Shown in pieces: positions 22,311 to 33,315 of a DNA stretch of 64,000 nt (its first letter is position 1; every line of letters begins with the position of its first letter). Below the pieces are notes generated by a model. That model made no database searches, was not told the origin of the DNA, and saw only the letters and a program-made list of their open reading frames with translations. The stretch is taken from NCBI RefSeq assembly GCF_027942865.1, contig NC_134524.1, positions 3,482,536 through 3,546,535 of the forward strand, in the 5' to 3' direction. Made by a program: the position numbers and the translations under genes. This stretch comes from Odontesthes bonariensis. Its lineage: Eukaryota > Chordata > Actinopteri > Atheriniformes > Atherinopsidae.

Positions 22311-22586
22311 TCAGAGTTCGACCCCCGTCCTGACTCTCAGAGCTTGGTGATGGTTCTTTGCGGACAGGTTGAGCAGCCGGTCTCTCAGAGGTCGACCTCT
22401 GGTTGATGGCCAATCACAGCTGTTGTCCAAGAAACAGACTCCGCCCGAGACCTTCTCAGCCAGGGCTCTCAGCCAATCAGCGGTTCGGCTGAGGTAGACA
22501 GTGGGATTAAGCTCCGCCTCTGTCAGATGGTCAGCATGGGTGATTACGAGTAAGGCGTGATTATACCATACTGGGCCGAAGAGACT
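22311..22586 (-). CDS. gimd1: gimd1 coding exon 3
   Basis: Acceptor 'tgttttggctctcag'. Encodes SLFGPVWYNHALLVITHADH to the C-terminal RVRTGVEL and TGA at 22313-22311. The intron before it (22587-22824) is A-rich with an 'acacaaaa' pattern. Confidence 0.87.
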   Translation of the reverse strand, partial: SLFGPVWYNHALLVITHADHLTEAELNPTVYLSRTADWLRALAEKVSGGVCFLDNSCDWPSTRGRPLRDRLLNLSAKNHHQALRVRTGVEL

Positions 22587-23315
22587 CTGAGAGCCAAAAC
22601 AAACACAAATATGACCTGTAAATAAATAAAGACACAAAACATCCAACGAGAGACAAAAAACTACAAAAACACAGCAGGAAGAATGAAAAGGGACTCAAAA
22701 TATCCACAAAAACTATACCAAATGAAACAAAGGGCACAAAACCAAAGGACGAACTTAAAAAACAACCTAAAAGTTAAACAAAAAGGCTGAAAACAATCCT
22801 TTGGTTGTTTGTGTGTTTGTGTACCTCTGTGTGCTGCTGCAGGTGTGTGTTTTCACGCAGCAGGTCGGCTCTCACAACAATCACGAGCACGTGCACACCC
22901 TCGGGGCAGAGCTTGTGCACACTTTGTGCGTGGGGCCTCTCAGGGGGCGTGTCTATCACTCTCAACCCGAGGTCAGACTCCGCCCCCTGCCTCCTGAAAT
23001 ATTTTGGAAAATTTCGCCCGAGCAGCCGACATTCGGTTTCCGTCGGAACTCCAGGAGCCCCGCGGCCCGTCCGGAAGTCGTGAGCACCTGTGAAAATAAT
23101 ATTTATTGATTTATTTTACACAAAGTTCTTTACAAGAATCACAATGTTCTGAAGAGAAACTGACCAATCAGAGCATTCCCGACAGAGCTCCTCCCACTCT
23201 GCCCGTCGCCTAGCAACAACACATTCAAGACCAGCGCATTCTGCTCGTCAGATTTGTTGCTCAGGATATGAAGTGGGGTGTTTCCATGGATACGGTGCTT
23301 GTCACGGCGATCCAT
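22311..23315 (-). CDS. gimd1: gimd1, GIMAP family P-loop NTPase domain protein 1 (three exons)
   Basis: A small GIMAP/AIG1-type GTPase-like protein whose cellular role is poorly known. The coding sequence joins complement 23165-23315, 22825-23087 and 22311-22586: 229 codons plus TGA (human about 217 aa). Both introns are GT-AG and in phase. Residues 36-44 form the P-loop GDGQSGRSS, with Arg42 where the family has Lys. VIDTP (94-98) is the switch II/G3 motif and THAD (154-157) the G4 position. The block ECRLLGRNFPKYFRRQGAES and the LFGPVWYNHALLVITHADHL segment align with mammalian GIMD1. The start ATG at 23315 follows a pyrimidine-rich 'gtttccttcag', so a further upstream exon is possible. The gene converges on aimp1 and shares orientation with dkk2. 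Confidence 0.85.
22825..23087 (-). CDS. gimd1: gimd1 coding exon 2
   Basis: Acceptor 'tattattttcacag', donor GAG|GTACAC. Encodes AHDFRTGRGAPGVP ... RVIDTPPERPHAQ ... VLVIVVRADLL, residues 51-138. Confidence 0.85.
23165..23315 (-). CDS. gimd1: gimd1 coding exon 1 (P-loop)
   Basis: Encodes residues 1-50 and ends ATTG|GTCAGT. Before the P-loop it holds HGNTPLHIL, an ankyrin-repeat-like phrase. An acceptor-like AG immediately precedes the ATG. Confidence 0.8.
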
Positions 23316-23736
23316 CTGAAGGAAACAACAAAAACAAGGTTTGATTTTGTCTTTTCAGGGTCTGAACAAAGATCTTCGTGTGCTCTCTGTCTACATGTTG
23401 TAGTGTTTTGCTGCCATTTGGGGACCATCTCAGAAATAAGTGGAACAGTCTGAGCTGTGGGAAACTCTTGGTTGTTTTGGGGCTGTTGTTGGACCTTTAG
23501 CTTTGCTGGAAAAGACAGAAGTCAAAGTAGACAAAGATCTGCTTTGGCATGAAGTGAAACTAGATGTTAAACCTTAGCTTCTTTGCTATTTAAAGTTTTG
23601 TTGTCTTTGTTGTGAACTCAGTTGTTGTCAGCCCCTTCTGGCTTTATTTAGCTGAGATAACTTCAAAGTTATTCAGAGGTCAGATATGATGGGAGTGAAT
23701 TGGAATTCGTGCGATTTCAGAGAAAACTACGAAGCC
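23316..23736. other. Upstream of gimd1, no exon seen
   Basis: Possible gimd1 promoter or 5' UTR intron. No TATA box or conserved coding block seen. Confidence 0.4.
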
Positions 23737-24046
23737 TCGGGCTGCACGATGGTGGGCTGGTTAGCATCGTCACTTCACAGCAAGAGGGTTCCAGATCCAC
23801 TTTCCAGCCGGGGCCTTTCTGTGTGGAGTTTGTTCTGTTTATTATGTTCTCCCTGTGTATACGTGGGTCCTAAATCCTGCAAAATAGGTTAATTGGTGAC
23901 TCTAAATTGTCCCTAGGAGTGGTTGTGTGTCTCTCTGTGGCTGCCGACCTGCCCAGGTGCCTCTCGCCCAATGACGGCTGGGATAAGCTCCTGTCCCCCC
24001 CACAGCCCTATGTTGGATAAAGCAGGTATAGAACATGGATGGATGG
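23737..24046 (+). mobile_element. tRNA-derived SINE, older copy
   Basis: Has the fish SINE phrases 'cggggcctttctgtgtgg', 'ggttaattggtgactctaaa' and the (GGAT)n end. Flanks ACTACGAAGCC and ACTACAAAGCC (23726-23736, 24047-24057) form an 11-bp target duplication with one mismatch. The B box is decayed, so it is older than the SINE at 21756. Confidence 0.75.
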
Positions 24047-24057
24047 ACTACAAAGCC

Positions 24058-25635
24058 AGAACAGTGGTGTAAAAGAAGACAGAAACGCCAATGTTTTGGT
24101 GTAGAGAATAACTTAACAGCATCAAACTGATTTGAAACAAAACAAAAACCAATCTGAATACTTTACAAGGTCAAATTATGATTAAGATTAATCAAACTTA
24201 AACTGAGATTGCATAGAAACCTTAAAAGGCATGAAAATAAAAGTCCAAGCCAGCATATGTGCAGGACATACAGCTAAATATACACGGTGAAATATGAAGA
24301 AACAGCAGAGAAATAATGGAATAAAATAACACTCAGTGGAAAAAAAGAATATTAACATCTGAATAGATAGGGCAGTAATAGGCAGTAATTACACAAGGTT
24401 CATTACAGATAAGGTAACGTAGTGTAAATAAAGCAGCCGGTGCAGCCCCTGAGTTTGTTTGTCCAACTTCCTGTCACTCGTTTATACTTTAAATAATGTT
24501 TCTGCTGATGCCGGAGCGGCCGGACTCCAAAGATGGCCGGGTTTCTCTCTCTGTGATGGTTGAGCTGCAACATTTTCGATGTGTTTTCTAAAAGCTTATG
24601 AAACGTTATCAGCAGAATCTTAATAAGTGTGCCCTTTAGTTTTGGTTTGGCACCTTTAAAATAATCCAGACAGCAAACACAATCCTCGTCGCAGTCACAG
24701 AACACTCAACTTTCTTTGGATTTGTCTAAATTGTACAAAATTTGACGACCAAACTGAGGTTTAACTCTATGAATGTGCCTTACATTTAAACACGAATAAC
24801 AGCGAGTCTTACCTGCTCTACCTGCAGAGGAGAACAGAGACACGCTTCCTGGACTGATCAATACGGGAGGTTGTGTGTTTGCGTAGGTGTGGTAACTGGT
24901 TAAAATATAACCGATCCGAGCCGTCTGCCGCGGCCTTATCAGGTCATAAAAGTGTTGCACTTCTCCGCAGTTTGGTGCGTCTACAGTTTTAAAGGAAGCG
25001 AACACCAGACCAACAGGAGTTGATTGAACTGTGAATGTGAAGCAGATCGCTGTGTTGGTAAAGTTGGATTCAAAGCCGTCCTCGGGCTGCCGCACAGAGA
25101 AGCATCTGAAGCATCACCATCTGTTCCCAGTTTTTCCTGAAAGTGAGCTGATAGCATCTTCCCTTCCAAACTACGCCCACAGACGTATCCTGCTGCTGTG
25201 CATGTGACTCCCTCATTGATCATGCAATCTGAAGGGCTTTATTGTGAGAATTAAAACGAGTCCGGCTTCAAACGGTCCTTTGGCTGTTGTTCAGACCAAT
25301 GCTTTCTGTGTTCCTCGGATGCCCCACATCACAGAATGATGTCACAGCACACGGTTTGCTCAACTATTGATTGTTTTACCAGTTGATGAGAAAGTATTTC
25401 GCTGTGTCGTGCAGACAAACTACAGCAACGTGCTCGGAGAAGCTGTGCAGCACGACTTTATGGGGCTGAAAAACAGAATATTCAGCCAAGAACGCGTTAA
25501 CATTTTTCCACTAACTAATAATCTGTACAATGAGCACGTTTAGGACTGATGGTACGGATATATTTTACATTGCAAAGCAAATCTGAAGTGATTTTATTTT
25601 ACTTTATTTGAACATAAATGTGAATCAGACCTGGT
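24058..25635. other. Intergenic, unassigned open frames
   Basis: A retroelement tail in reverse lies near 24250-24330. Minus-strand frame 25095-24706 (129 codons) contains GTAAGA after SAGRAG and could be an exon with a donor, but I recognise no domain and see no convincing acceptor. The rest shows nothing. Confidence 0.4.
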
Positions 25636-25880
25636 TTAAAGGGATAGTTCGCCTCTTTTGACATGAAGCTGTATGACATCCCATATCAGCAACATCATTT
25701 CTGAACATCTTCTTCCCCCCTGCTGCGTCCTGTGAGCAGAGTTCCAGCCTCGTTTTGGTGTTGATGAAGGTAGTCCGGCTAGTTGGCTGGGGTTTAAGAA
25801 ATAAAGCGTTTTGCTTCTCAAAACAATATGCGTTCAACAGAGTAATACATTTGCATCACAAAATGGTTCTCCAGGAAAAA

Positions 25881-26043
25881 GTCAGACCTCACAATCTCTT
25901 GGCCCTATTTTCTCTCCCTTCGTATCACTGCCTGCTGTGCAGACCGAGCAGCAAACACTGTAACAGGTGCGGCTGTCGGCAGGCGGCAGCAGGCAGTGAT
26001 ACGAAGGGAGAGAAAATAGGGCAAAGAGATTGTGAGGTCTGAC
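25881..26043. repeat. Inner hairpin of foldback copy 2
   Basis: Arms GTCAGACCTCACAATCTCTT ... and complement, with a ~50-bp spacer. Homologous to 12052-12235 and to 42233-42395. Confidence 0.85.
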
Positions 26044-26237
26044 TTTTTCCTGTTGCTTCTTTGGGCTGAGGCTGAACGACCCCCTGGGAGCAAAGGCTCT
26101 GCCACCAGGTGGTTGTTGGTGAGCTTCCACCTTTGCCTTGATCCAGGTGGGTGCCCCCGTTGTCCTTCTCCATCACTTTAACTCTGTGGTGCCGCTCCAT
26201 AAAGGGTCTTTATAGATAAAGGTCTTTATCACTCTTA

Positions 26238-26847
26238 AGGCTGAGTTATACTTCTTTTAACTGCCCTTGCGCTTGCGTCTTGCGCGTATGTTAATGACTC
26301 GAGACGTTTATACTTCATTTTGCTTTGTCGGCGGTTGCGTGTGCTGCGTGGCGATTCACCGCCAGGACAGTAGGTGGAGTAGCGGGTTTTTTCAATGACA
26401 AGCCTACTACGATGAAAGGAAATTCACCGCCAGGAGCTCTTTGGCAAGTCTCTCTTCCATAGATTCATGCTTCTTCTTCTTCTTGTAAATAGCCGGTATT
26501 TTGTCAGATTTTCAACACCTTGGGGATCTAAACAACTACTTTCTCGCCTGAAAATGTTTCAAATGTTGCTAAAGTTATATATTTACAGATTTTATAGCTT
26601 AAGGGAAATCAGCTTTTCAGGCCGGCTGATTTCGGCTCGGGCAGGAGTGAAGTGCACTGTGTGTAAATGCTCTGCATACTGTCAGATCGATCAAGTAGTA
26701 GGCGGTTTCGACCACAGCCAGTGGCTTGCGCTTGCATCTTGCGTGAAGTTTAGAAAATTGAGGTGACACACGCAAGCACGCAAGGGGGGGCTTGCAACCG
26801 CGCAAGGGCTTGCGTTGCGGCTTGCGTTACCGACTATAAACCAGGCT
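26238..26847. mobile_element. Harbinger-like MITE with TTA target duplication
   Basis: Left end AGGCTGAGTTATAC, right end inverted (AGCCTGGTTTATAG on minus). TTA at 26235-26237 is repeated at 26848-26850, and joining across it restores the LINE segment 'gactaagagtgata' seen elsewhere. GCTTGCG-rich subterminal motifs flank a nested fragment of the 8985-type MITE. Confidence 0.75.
26486..26721 (+). mobile_element. Fragment of the 8985-type MITE
   Basis: Shares 'gtaaatagccggtattttgt', 'aatgtttcaaatgttgctaa' and the terminal 'aggcggtttcgaccacagcc'. The left end is missing. Confidence 0.75.
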
Positions 26848-27038
26848 TTAGTCTGATTCCTCCCCTGAGACTAGTTTGCCTTGGGAGATCCTACCAGGGG
26901 GCAGATGCCCCAACAGCACAGCTCTCAGGATCATGATATCTGTTTACACAACTAGCTTTAGCATGCTATGCTAATGCAGTGATACTTGAAGAGACAACAC
27001 TGTGATTGTTTGTTTTTGTGCTCACGGTCCTTTATCTT

Positions 27039-27158
27039 AAATAAATAATAAATAATAAATAATAAATAATAAATAATAAATAATAAATAATAAATAATAA
27101 ATAATAAATAATAAATTATAAATAATAAATAATAAATTATAAATAATAAATTATAAAT
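27039..27158 (+). repeat. AATAATAAAT-type tandem repeat
   Basis: About 120 bp of 7- to 10-bp A/T units, lying between the captured LINE segment and the right arm of foldback copy 2. Confidence 0.9.
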
Positions 27159-27589
27159 GATCATTTTCACTTTTCCTGGAGAACCATTTTGTGATGCAAA
27201 TGTATTACTCTTTTGAACACATATTGTTTTGAGAAGCAAAACGCTTTATTTTTTAAACCCCAGCCAACTAGCCGGACTACCTTGATCAACACCAAAACGA
27301 GGCTGGAGCTCTGCTCACAGGACGCAGCAGGGGGTAAGAAGATGTTCAGAAATGATGTTGCTGATATGGGATGTCATACAGCTTCATGTCAAAAGAGGCG
27401 AACTATCCCTTTAAAGGTGATTAAACTAGGCTGCGTAATGTTGTCAGATGGGGGCGGATTGGAGTTCAGTAGAAGAAGTAATCGTCCCAATCGGAAACAA
27501 ACCTTAAAGAGGAAACATCAACAACTGTGGTGGACATCCACAAGACGAAAACGGAAAGCTCTTCTTCAATCGAAGGTGTCAGTCGGATC

Positions 27590-27800
27590 CTGGGGCACCT
27601 TGTTCAGTTGCATTCTGGCTGTTATTCATCACCCTGCTCTGCATCCTTGACGTTTTCTATTTAACTCATCTTGACTTGGGCTTTGGGGAGCTCAGTCAGC
27701 TGCTCCAACAGGTTATCAGGTGTCCCGTTGCCGTGGTTACGCATCACAACAGATTTAAAAAGATACCACAGTTCCCACCAGAAGTCTTTCCAGCAGCACA
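27590..27800 (-). mobile_element. Rex1-like LINE 5' region fragment (reverse)
   Basis: On the minus strand it resembles the plus-strand LINE leader at 52440-52500 (shared 'gatgcgtaaccgtggcaacg' pattern and 'cagctaactgagct' pattern). Heavily diverged. Confidence 0.4.
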
Positions 27801-27970
27801 GCATCCAAACCAGCATAAAAAAAATGTTTCATAAATCTGTGTTTTTACAGAAAAAAAGACTCAGTTGGTGCTGGCTGCTGCCTCTAGGGCGGCGCCATTC
27901 TGGAGCATCTGTACCTTATTCAGCTTTGACAACTTCACGGTTACCACGATAACTTTCCCTCCATCTTTTC

Positions 27971-28998
27971 CAGAGGTGGGTAGAGCAGCCAAAAACTGTA
28001 CTCAAGTTAAAGTACTGTTACTTCAGAATAATATGACTCAAGTAAAAGTAAAAAGTAGTCATCCAAATAATTACTTGAGTAAGAGTAAAAAAGTACTTAG
28101 TGAAAAAACTACTTAAGTACTGAGTAACTGTTGAGTAACGTCTGATTTATTTGTTAACACAAGCATTCAATCAGACAGACAAAAATACTAAATAATCATC
28201 TTTAGGCCAAATAGAGTTCATCCAATTGATAAAATAAATTGAAATGAATTCATTAATTACAAAATAGCTTAAATTAAAATAATCCAGGTAAATTCAAGTA
28301 CTTCAATAAAAAATGAAAGAGACTTAGGAAATGTTTAAAACATATGTAACCCATATGTAACCTAAAAAACAAACATTCACCTATCCATGGGGGGGAAAAA
28401 CGAGTTTAGGAAACTTAGCGCTACATGTTTCCTCAAGTTAGCTGTTGAGTTTCTGCTGAAATGTGCGTTTGTTTTGGTTGCCACAGAAGACACATAATGT
28501 AGCTGCTGTTTCTCACTCTTTGTAAGGTAAACATGCTTTCAGTATGAGGCCTCGTCTGCGTCTTCATTTCCCACCGTTGGTTCTGACATTTTTCATCTGT
28601 TTCTTTCTTTGTTTGCTACGACTGCTAATGCTAAAGCTAACCCGTCCCGCCGCTGAGATCGAGTACGGTCACGTGACCAGACTGCACGGCTGCGTCTGAT
28701 TGGTGGAACACAGTCAGGTGGTAGAGCCTTTGGCGGAAGTCTCTCTCTCTGTCAGAATAAAACATTAAAATGAGGCGTACGCGGGGGGATAAAAATAATG
28801 AGGCGTAGAATACCAAAGAGGTAAGAAGAAAAGTAACCAGCTCATTGTAGCCTAATGTAGCGGAGTAAGAGGACAGTTTCTGCTGCACACATCTACTCAA
28901 GGAAAAGTAAAAAGTATAGAGATTTAAAACTACTCCTAGAAGTATAATGTGTTCAAAAACTTACTCAAGTAAATGTAACTCGTTACTACCCACCTCTG
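27971..28998 (+). mobile_element. hAT-type MITE, copy 2
   Basis: 1028 bp, the same length and ends as copy 1 at 17247-18274, with only scattered differences. The flanks ATCTTTTC and GTGATGTA do not match, so the target duplication is lost or the copy has recombined. Confidence 0.88.
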
Positions 28999-29908
28999 GT
29001 GATGTATTACAGGATGTGTCAGCTACTCAGTCAGATTGCAATCGGAGCCACAAGGAAACCTGAGTGTGTGAAACAAAACTGTGACATCAAGGAAACGGGG
29101 AATCACAGATGGAGACGTGACATCAATGCAGATAGGTGTCCCACACTGAACACGCAAGGACAGGGAAGCTGGGAAACACTGCTGAGAGTGTACGGAAAGG
29201 ACCTGTGCCAGCCAGTGAGTGTGTGTGTTATCTTTGAAACAACCATAACCAAAGTAAGGACAGCTATGCCCAACAGCCATGAACCACAAACAGGGAAGCA
29301 CACGTCCTCTCCTGCCTCGCTGTCAGCGGGCCTCCAAAAGATCGCAATCAGTTCGAGGAAGGTTTCGGGAAACCAAAAGTTACGACATGTGGTGAGACAC
29401 AACAGCAGCACATCTTGCAGACTTTAGACTCATCTCATAAAGATTAAAACAATGTGCTCACCAACAAGGGCCTATGAGAGATGTTTCTGCATCTCCTTCA
29501 GCTGGATACATTTACAATGTTTGTGTGTAGGAGCAACACAACGCAGGTCATATTCTGCTTTGTTTACATCAAAGTTCCACTTGAGCGGTTTTTATCCTCT
29601 AAAACCGTTTTTATCCCTCTAAAAGTTAAAAGTTTTATATAATAAAAAAAAACTCTCATGGTTTCTGATGGCCTGGGCATGACTCGACACCTTTTTATCC
29701 TTTCAATGAATCAGAATCTATGAATAAGCTAATCTAACCACCAGCAGTGCACACTGCGCTTCCCTTTGTGCTACGCTAAGCTAAGCTAAGCTAAGCTACA
29801 TGATACAATTTTGCTGCAAGTGGAAGTTGCAGAATGGTTTTGTATTGACTTTCTGTCCCTTGAGACTCTAATCAGACTGGTGGACCAACATGGCCGTTCG
29901 TACTCACT
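28999..29908. other. Intergenic, unassigned open frame
   Basis: A 142-codon plus-strand open frame (28999-29427) and two overlapping minus frames show no domain I know. Five GCTAA units lie near 29770-29795. Confidence 0.4.
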
Positions 29909-30543
29909 CAGTGGGGTCACATGGCCCTGAAAGGATCGGATTATTGGCTAAATTACAATAAGAATGAGCTGAGCGAGGGTAATTCTCCTTGGATATCTGG
30001 CGGTGAATGAATGGGATCAGAGGCACAAAGCGTGTCATACCCCGGTATGATAGGTGGCGCTGTACCCATTCCAGCTGTTGCTAATAGAGCCACTTCCTGT
30101 TGACCTCTTCACCACCAACAACAACAACAAACTCAGGCATTGGAGAAAGATGGAGAACGCAGAGCCAGATGAAGCTACGTCCCTCTACATTTGGTCTGTG
30201 ATGAGCTGCTTGTTGCGCAAACTCGATGCCCAACGGAGCATTCTCCATCGCGTTGTTTGTTTCTTTCTGACGGCGACAACAACAGGAATATCGTCTCCTT
30301 TGACTTCCGGGTCACGACCCCGGGAAAACATCTGGAGCATGCGCAGCACGCAAAGTCTGATTCACCACGTGCTTCAGCGTCTACAAGCAGGTTTAGAGTG
30401 ACTTTCAACCCAGTTATCTGGGGGTCTGAATCCGATCCGATCCAGTTCTTAGTCAGATTAAGGTGTCCACATGAACTTAATAACTCAGTCTGATTGTAAT
30501 TTAGCCAATAATCCGGTCCTTTCAGTGCCATGTGACCCCACTG
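29909..30543. mobile_element. Terminal-inverted-repeat DNA element, full copy
   Basis: Left end CAGTGGGGTCACATGGCCCT, right end its inverted partner ending CCATGTGACCCCACTG. The inverted repeats are about 50 bp. ACT on both sides (29906-29908, 30544-30546) may be the target duplication. No transposase. The truncated relative is at 7706-8302. Confidence 0.75.
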
Positions 30544-31452
30544 ACTGTCTCCTGGATAAATGCTTGTATAAAACCCCAGCTGTCTTCAGGTTAAATGCAC
30601 AAGAAACTGTTTATAGAACGAACACTGCAGAGTCGTGCCTTCAACATAACTATTTCTCCAAATAACTCTCAGACTGAATTCACTTCCACAGTTTGTTTTA
30701 TATCTTTGGGTGAGACATTCAGGGTTATAAAACCAGATTTTACACCAGGCAGCCTCTCCACTTACCAATGCAAATTGGCCGGACAGCCCCACTTAACAAA
30801 TAGTCGGGACTGGTTCCTCCAATGCTCCACCCAATGAGCTTCACCTGTAGGTGGTCCGCTGCTGATTTAAAGGAGAAATCCTCGGCACCGGTGGCTGATT
30901 TTGCTCATGAAATATCTTGAAAAACCCCAAAATGTCTTAAGGACATGGACAAACTCCAACACATACAACCATGGATGACCAATAAGGACTCAATACTGGT
31001 GGCTAAAAATGTTTTCTAGCTTAGGAGCTAGCTGGGAGTCACATTGCACATCGTCATGAGGCCAGCAATGCTTTCACGTGCTCATAATATCTACCTCAGC
31101 TCTGCCCCTGGTTTGTTTGGCCCTGCAGTTGTATATGATGCATATGTTATTAGCCCCTCTGGTATGTTCTTGTCTTTTGACTTCTTGGAGTCACATGTCA
31201 TGTTCTCGCTCAGTTTAACTGGCTTCCTGTTCTGTTTTGTAGAGTTCGCCATCACGTTTATTCTGTTGAATTTACTTCCTGAGACACACCTGTTTTATCT
31301 CTCAAAATTACTGTTTATTTACCTGCCTGTAAGTCCTGCGTCTGGCCCCTGTTCCTCCTTCTCCTCCAGCCATTAACTGGGAAACCCACTTGTACACAAG
31401 ACATGAAGGTATGAGCCGGTATGTAGCAGCAGCGTAGGGATGAATGTGACCA
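30544..31452. other. Intergenic, no feature seen
   Basis: A 110-codon plus-strand open frame at 31044-31376 has no recognised domain and is probably chance. Confidence 0.45.
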
Positions 31453-31482
31453 GAGGTCCGATTCACGAAGCAGGTTTAGTGA

Positions 31483-31720
31483 AAACTCTGAGTTTATTAA
31501 CCCTGAAATGAGAGAAACTCTGAGTTTATTAACCCTGAAATGAGAAAAACTCTGAGTTTATTAACCCTGAAATGAGGGAAACTCTGAGTTTATTAACCCT
31601 GAAATGAGGGAAACTCTGAGTTTATTAACCCTGAAATGAGAGAAACTCTGAGTTTATTAACCCTGAAATGAGGGAAACTCTGAGTTTATTAACCCTGAAA
31701 TGAGAGAAACTCTGAATTTT
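31483..31720 (+). repeat. 32-bp tandem repeat, about eight units
   Basis: Unit AAACTCTGAGTTTATTAACC plus CTGAAATGAGAG. It derives from the subterminal motif of the host element. Confidence 0.95.
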
Positions 31721-31774
31721 CCGTTTCACAAAGGGAGGTAACTCAAACCAGAGAAAGAGGGGTAACTTAAGCTC

Positions 31775-33315
31775 TCGGTCAGTTACCGCAGTAACAGACT
31801 CTCTGAACCTAACCTGGTCCGTTAGTTACCGTAGTAACAGACTCTCTGAACCTAACCTGGTCCGTTAGTTACCGTAGTAACAGACTCTATGAACCTAACC
31901 TGGTCCGTTAGTTACCGTAGTAACAGACTCTCTGAACCTAACCTGGTCCGTTAGTTACCGTAGTAACAGACTCTATGAACCTAACCTGGTCCGTTAGTTA
32001 CCTTAGTAACAGACTCTCTGAACCTAACCTGGTCCGTTAGTTACCGTAGTAACAGACTCTCTGAACCTAACCTGGTCCGTTAGTTACCGTAGTAACAGAC
32101 TCTCTGAACCTAACCTGGTCTGTTAGTTACCGTAGTAACAGACTCTCTGAACCTAACCTGGTCCGTTAGTTACCTTAGTAACAGACTCTCTGAACCTAAC
32201 CTGGTCCGTTAGTTACCGTAGTAACAGACTCTCTGAACCTAACCTGGTCCGTTAGTTACCGTAGTAACAGACTCTCTGAACCTAACCTGGTCCGTTAGTT
32301 ACCGTAGTAACAGACTCTCTGAACCTAACCTGGTCCGTTAGTTACCTTAGTAACAGACTCTCTGAACCTAACATGGTCTGTTAGTTACCGTAGTAACAGA
32401 CTCTCTGAACCTAACCTGGTCCGTTAGTTACCGTAGTAACAGACTCTCTGAACCTAACCTGGTCCGTTAGTTACCGTAGTAACAGACTCTCTGAACCTAA
32501 CCTGGTCCGTTAGTTACCGTAGTAACAGACTCTCTGAACCTAACCTGGTCCGTTAGTTACCGTAGTAACAGACTCTCTGAACCTAACCTGGTCCGTTAGT
32601 TACCGTAGTAACAGACTCTGAACCTAACCTGGTCCGTTAGTTACCGTAGAAACAGACTCTCTGAACCTAACCTGGTCCGTTAGTTACCGTAGAAACAGAC
32701 TCTCTGAACCTAACCTGGTCCGTTAGTTACCGTAGTAACAGACTCTCTGAACCTAACCTGGTCCGTTAGTTACCGTAGTAACAGACTCTCTGAACCTAAC
32801 CTGGTCCGTTAGTTACCGTAGTAACAGACTCTGAACCTAACCTGGTCCGTTAGTTACCGTAGAAACAGACTCTCTGAACCTAACCTGGTCCGTTAGTTAC
32901 CGTAGAAACAGACTCTCTGAACCTAACCTGGTCCGTTAGTTACCGTAGAAACAGACTCTCTGAACCTAACCTGGTCCGTTAGTTACCGTAGTAACAGACT
33001 CTCTGAACCTAACCTGGTCCGTTAGTTACCTTAGTAACAGACTCTCTGAACCTAACCTGGTCCGTTAGTTACCGTAGTAACAGACTCTGAACCTAACCTG
33101 GTCCGTTAGTTACCGTAGAAACAGACTCTCTGAACCTAACCTGGTCCGTTAGTTACCGTAGAAACAGACTCTCTGAACCTAACCTGGTCCGTTAGTTACC
33201 GTAGAAACAGACTCTCTGAACCTAACCTGGTCCGTTAGTTACCGTAGTAACAGACTCTCTGAACCTAACCTGGTCCGTTAGTTACCTTAGTAACAGACTC
33301 TCTGAACCTAACCTG
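31775..33315 (+). repeat. 43-bp minisatellite, about 35 units
   Basis: Unit CCGTAGTAACAGACTCTCTG plus AACCTAACCTGGTCCGTTAG and TTA. Variants GTAGAAAC and CTTAGTAAC, and a 2-bp deletion (ACAGACTCTGAACC), recur in blocks, showing that groups of units were copied together. Confidence 0.97.

Larger units (their letters stand above)
26060..26990 (-). mobile_element. Captured LINE 5' segment inside foldback copy 2
   Basis: The reverse complement of the segment at 9650-9892, with additional leader sequence (minus frame MERHHRVKVMEKDNGGTHLD near 26200). It is interrupted at 26238-26847 by another element. Confidence 0.6.
25640..27410. mobile_element. TTAA foldback element, copy 2 (1771 bp, complete ends)
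   Basis: Ends AGGGATAGTTCGCCTCTTTT and its inverted partner, flanked by TTAA at 25636-25639 and 27411-27414. Order inside: left arm, inner hairpin (25881-26043), a LINE 5' segment in reverse (about 26060-26990, itself interrupted), an AATAATAAAT array, right arm from about 27165. TTAA targets are typical of piggyBac and Kolobok elements; no transposase is present. Confidence 0.85.

Noticed and set aside
28999-29427. 142-codon plus-strand open frame
   Set aside because: No recognisable domain, no splice or promoter context, and the opposite strand is also largely open; treated as chance.
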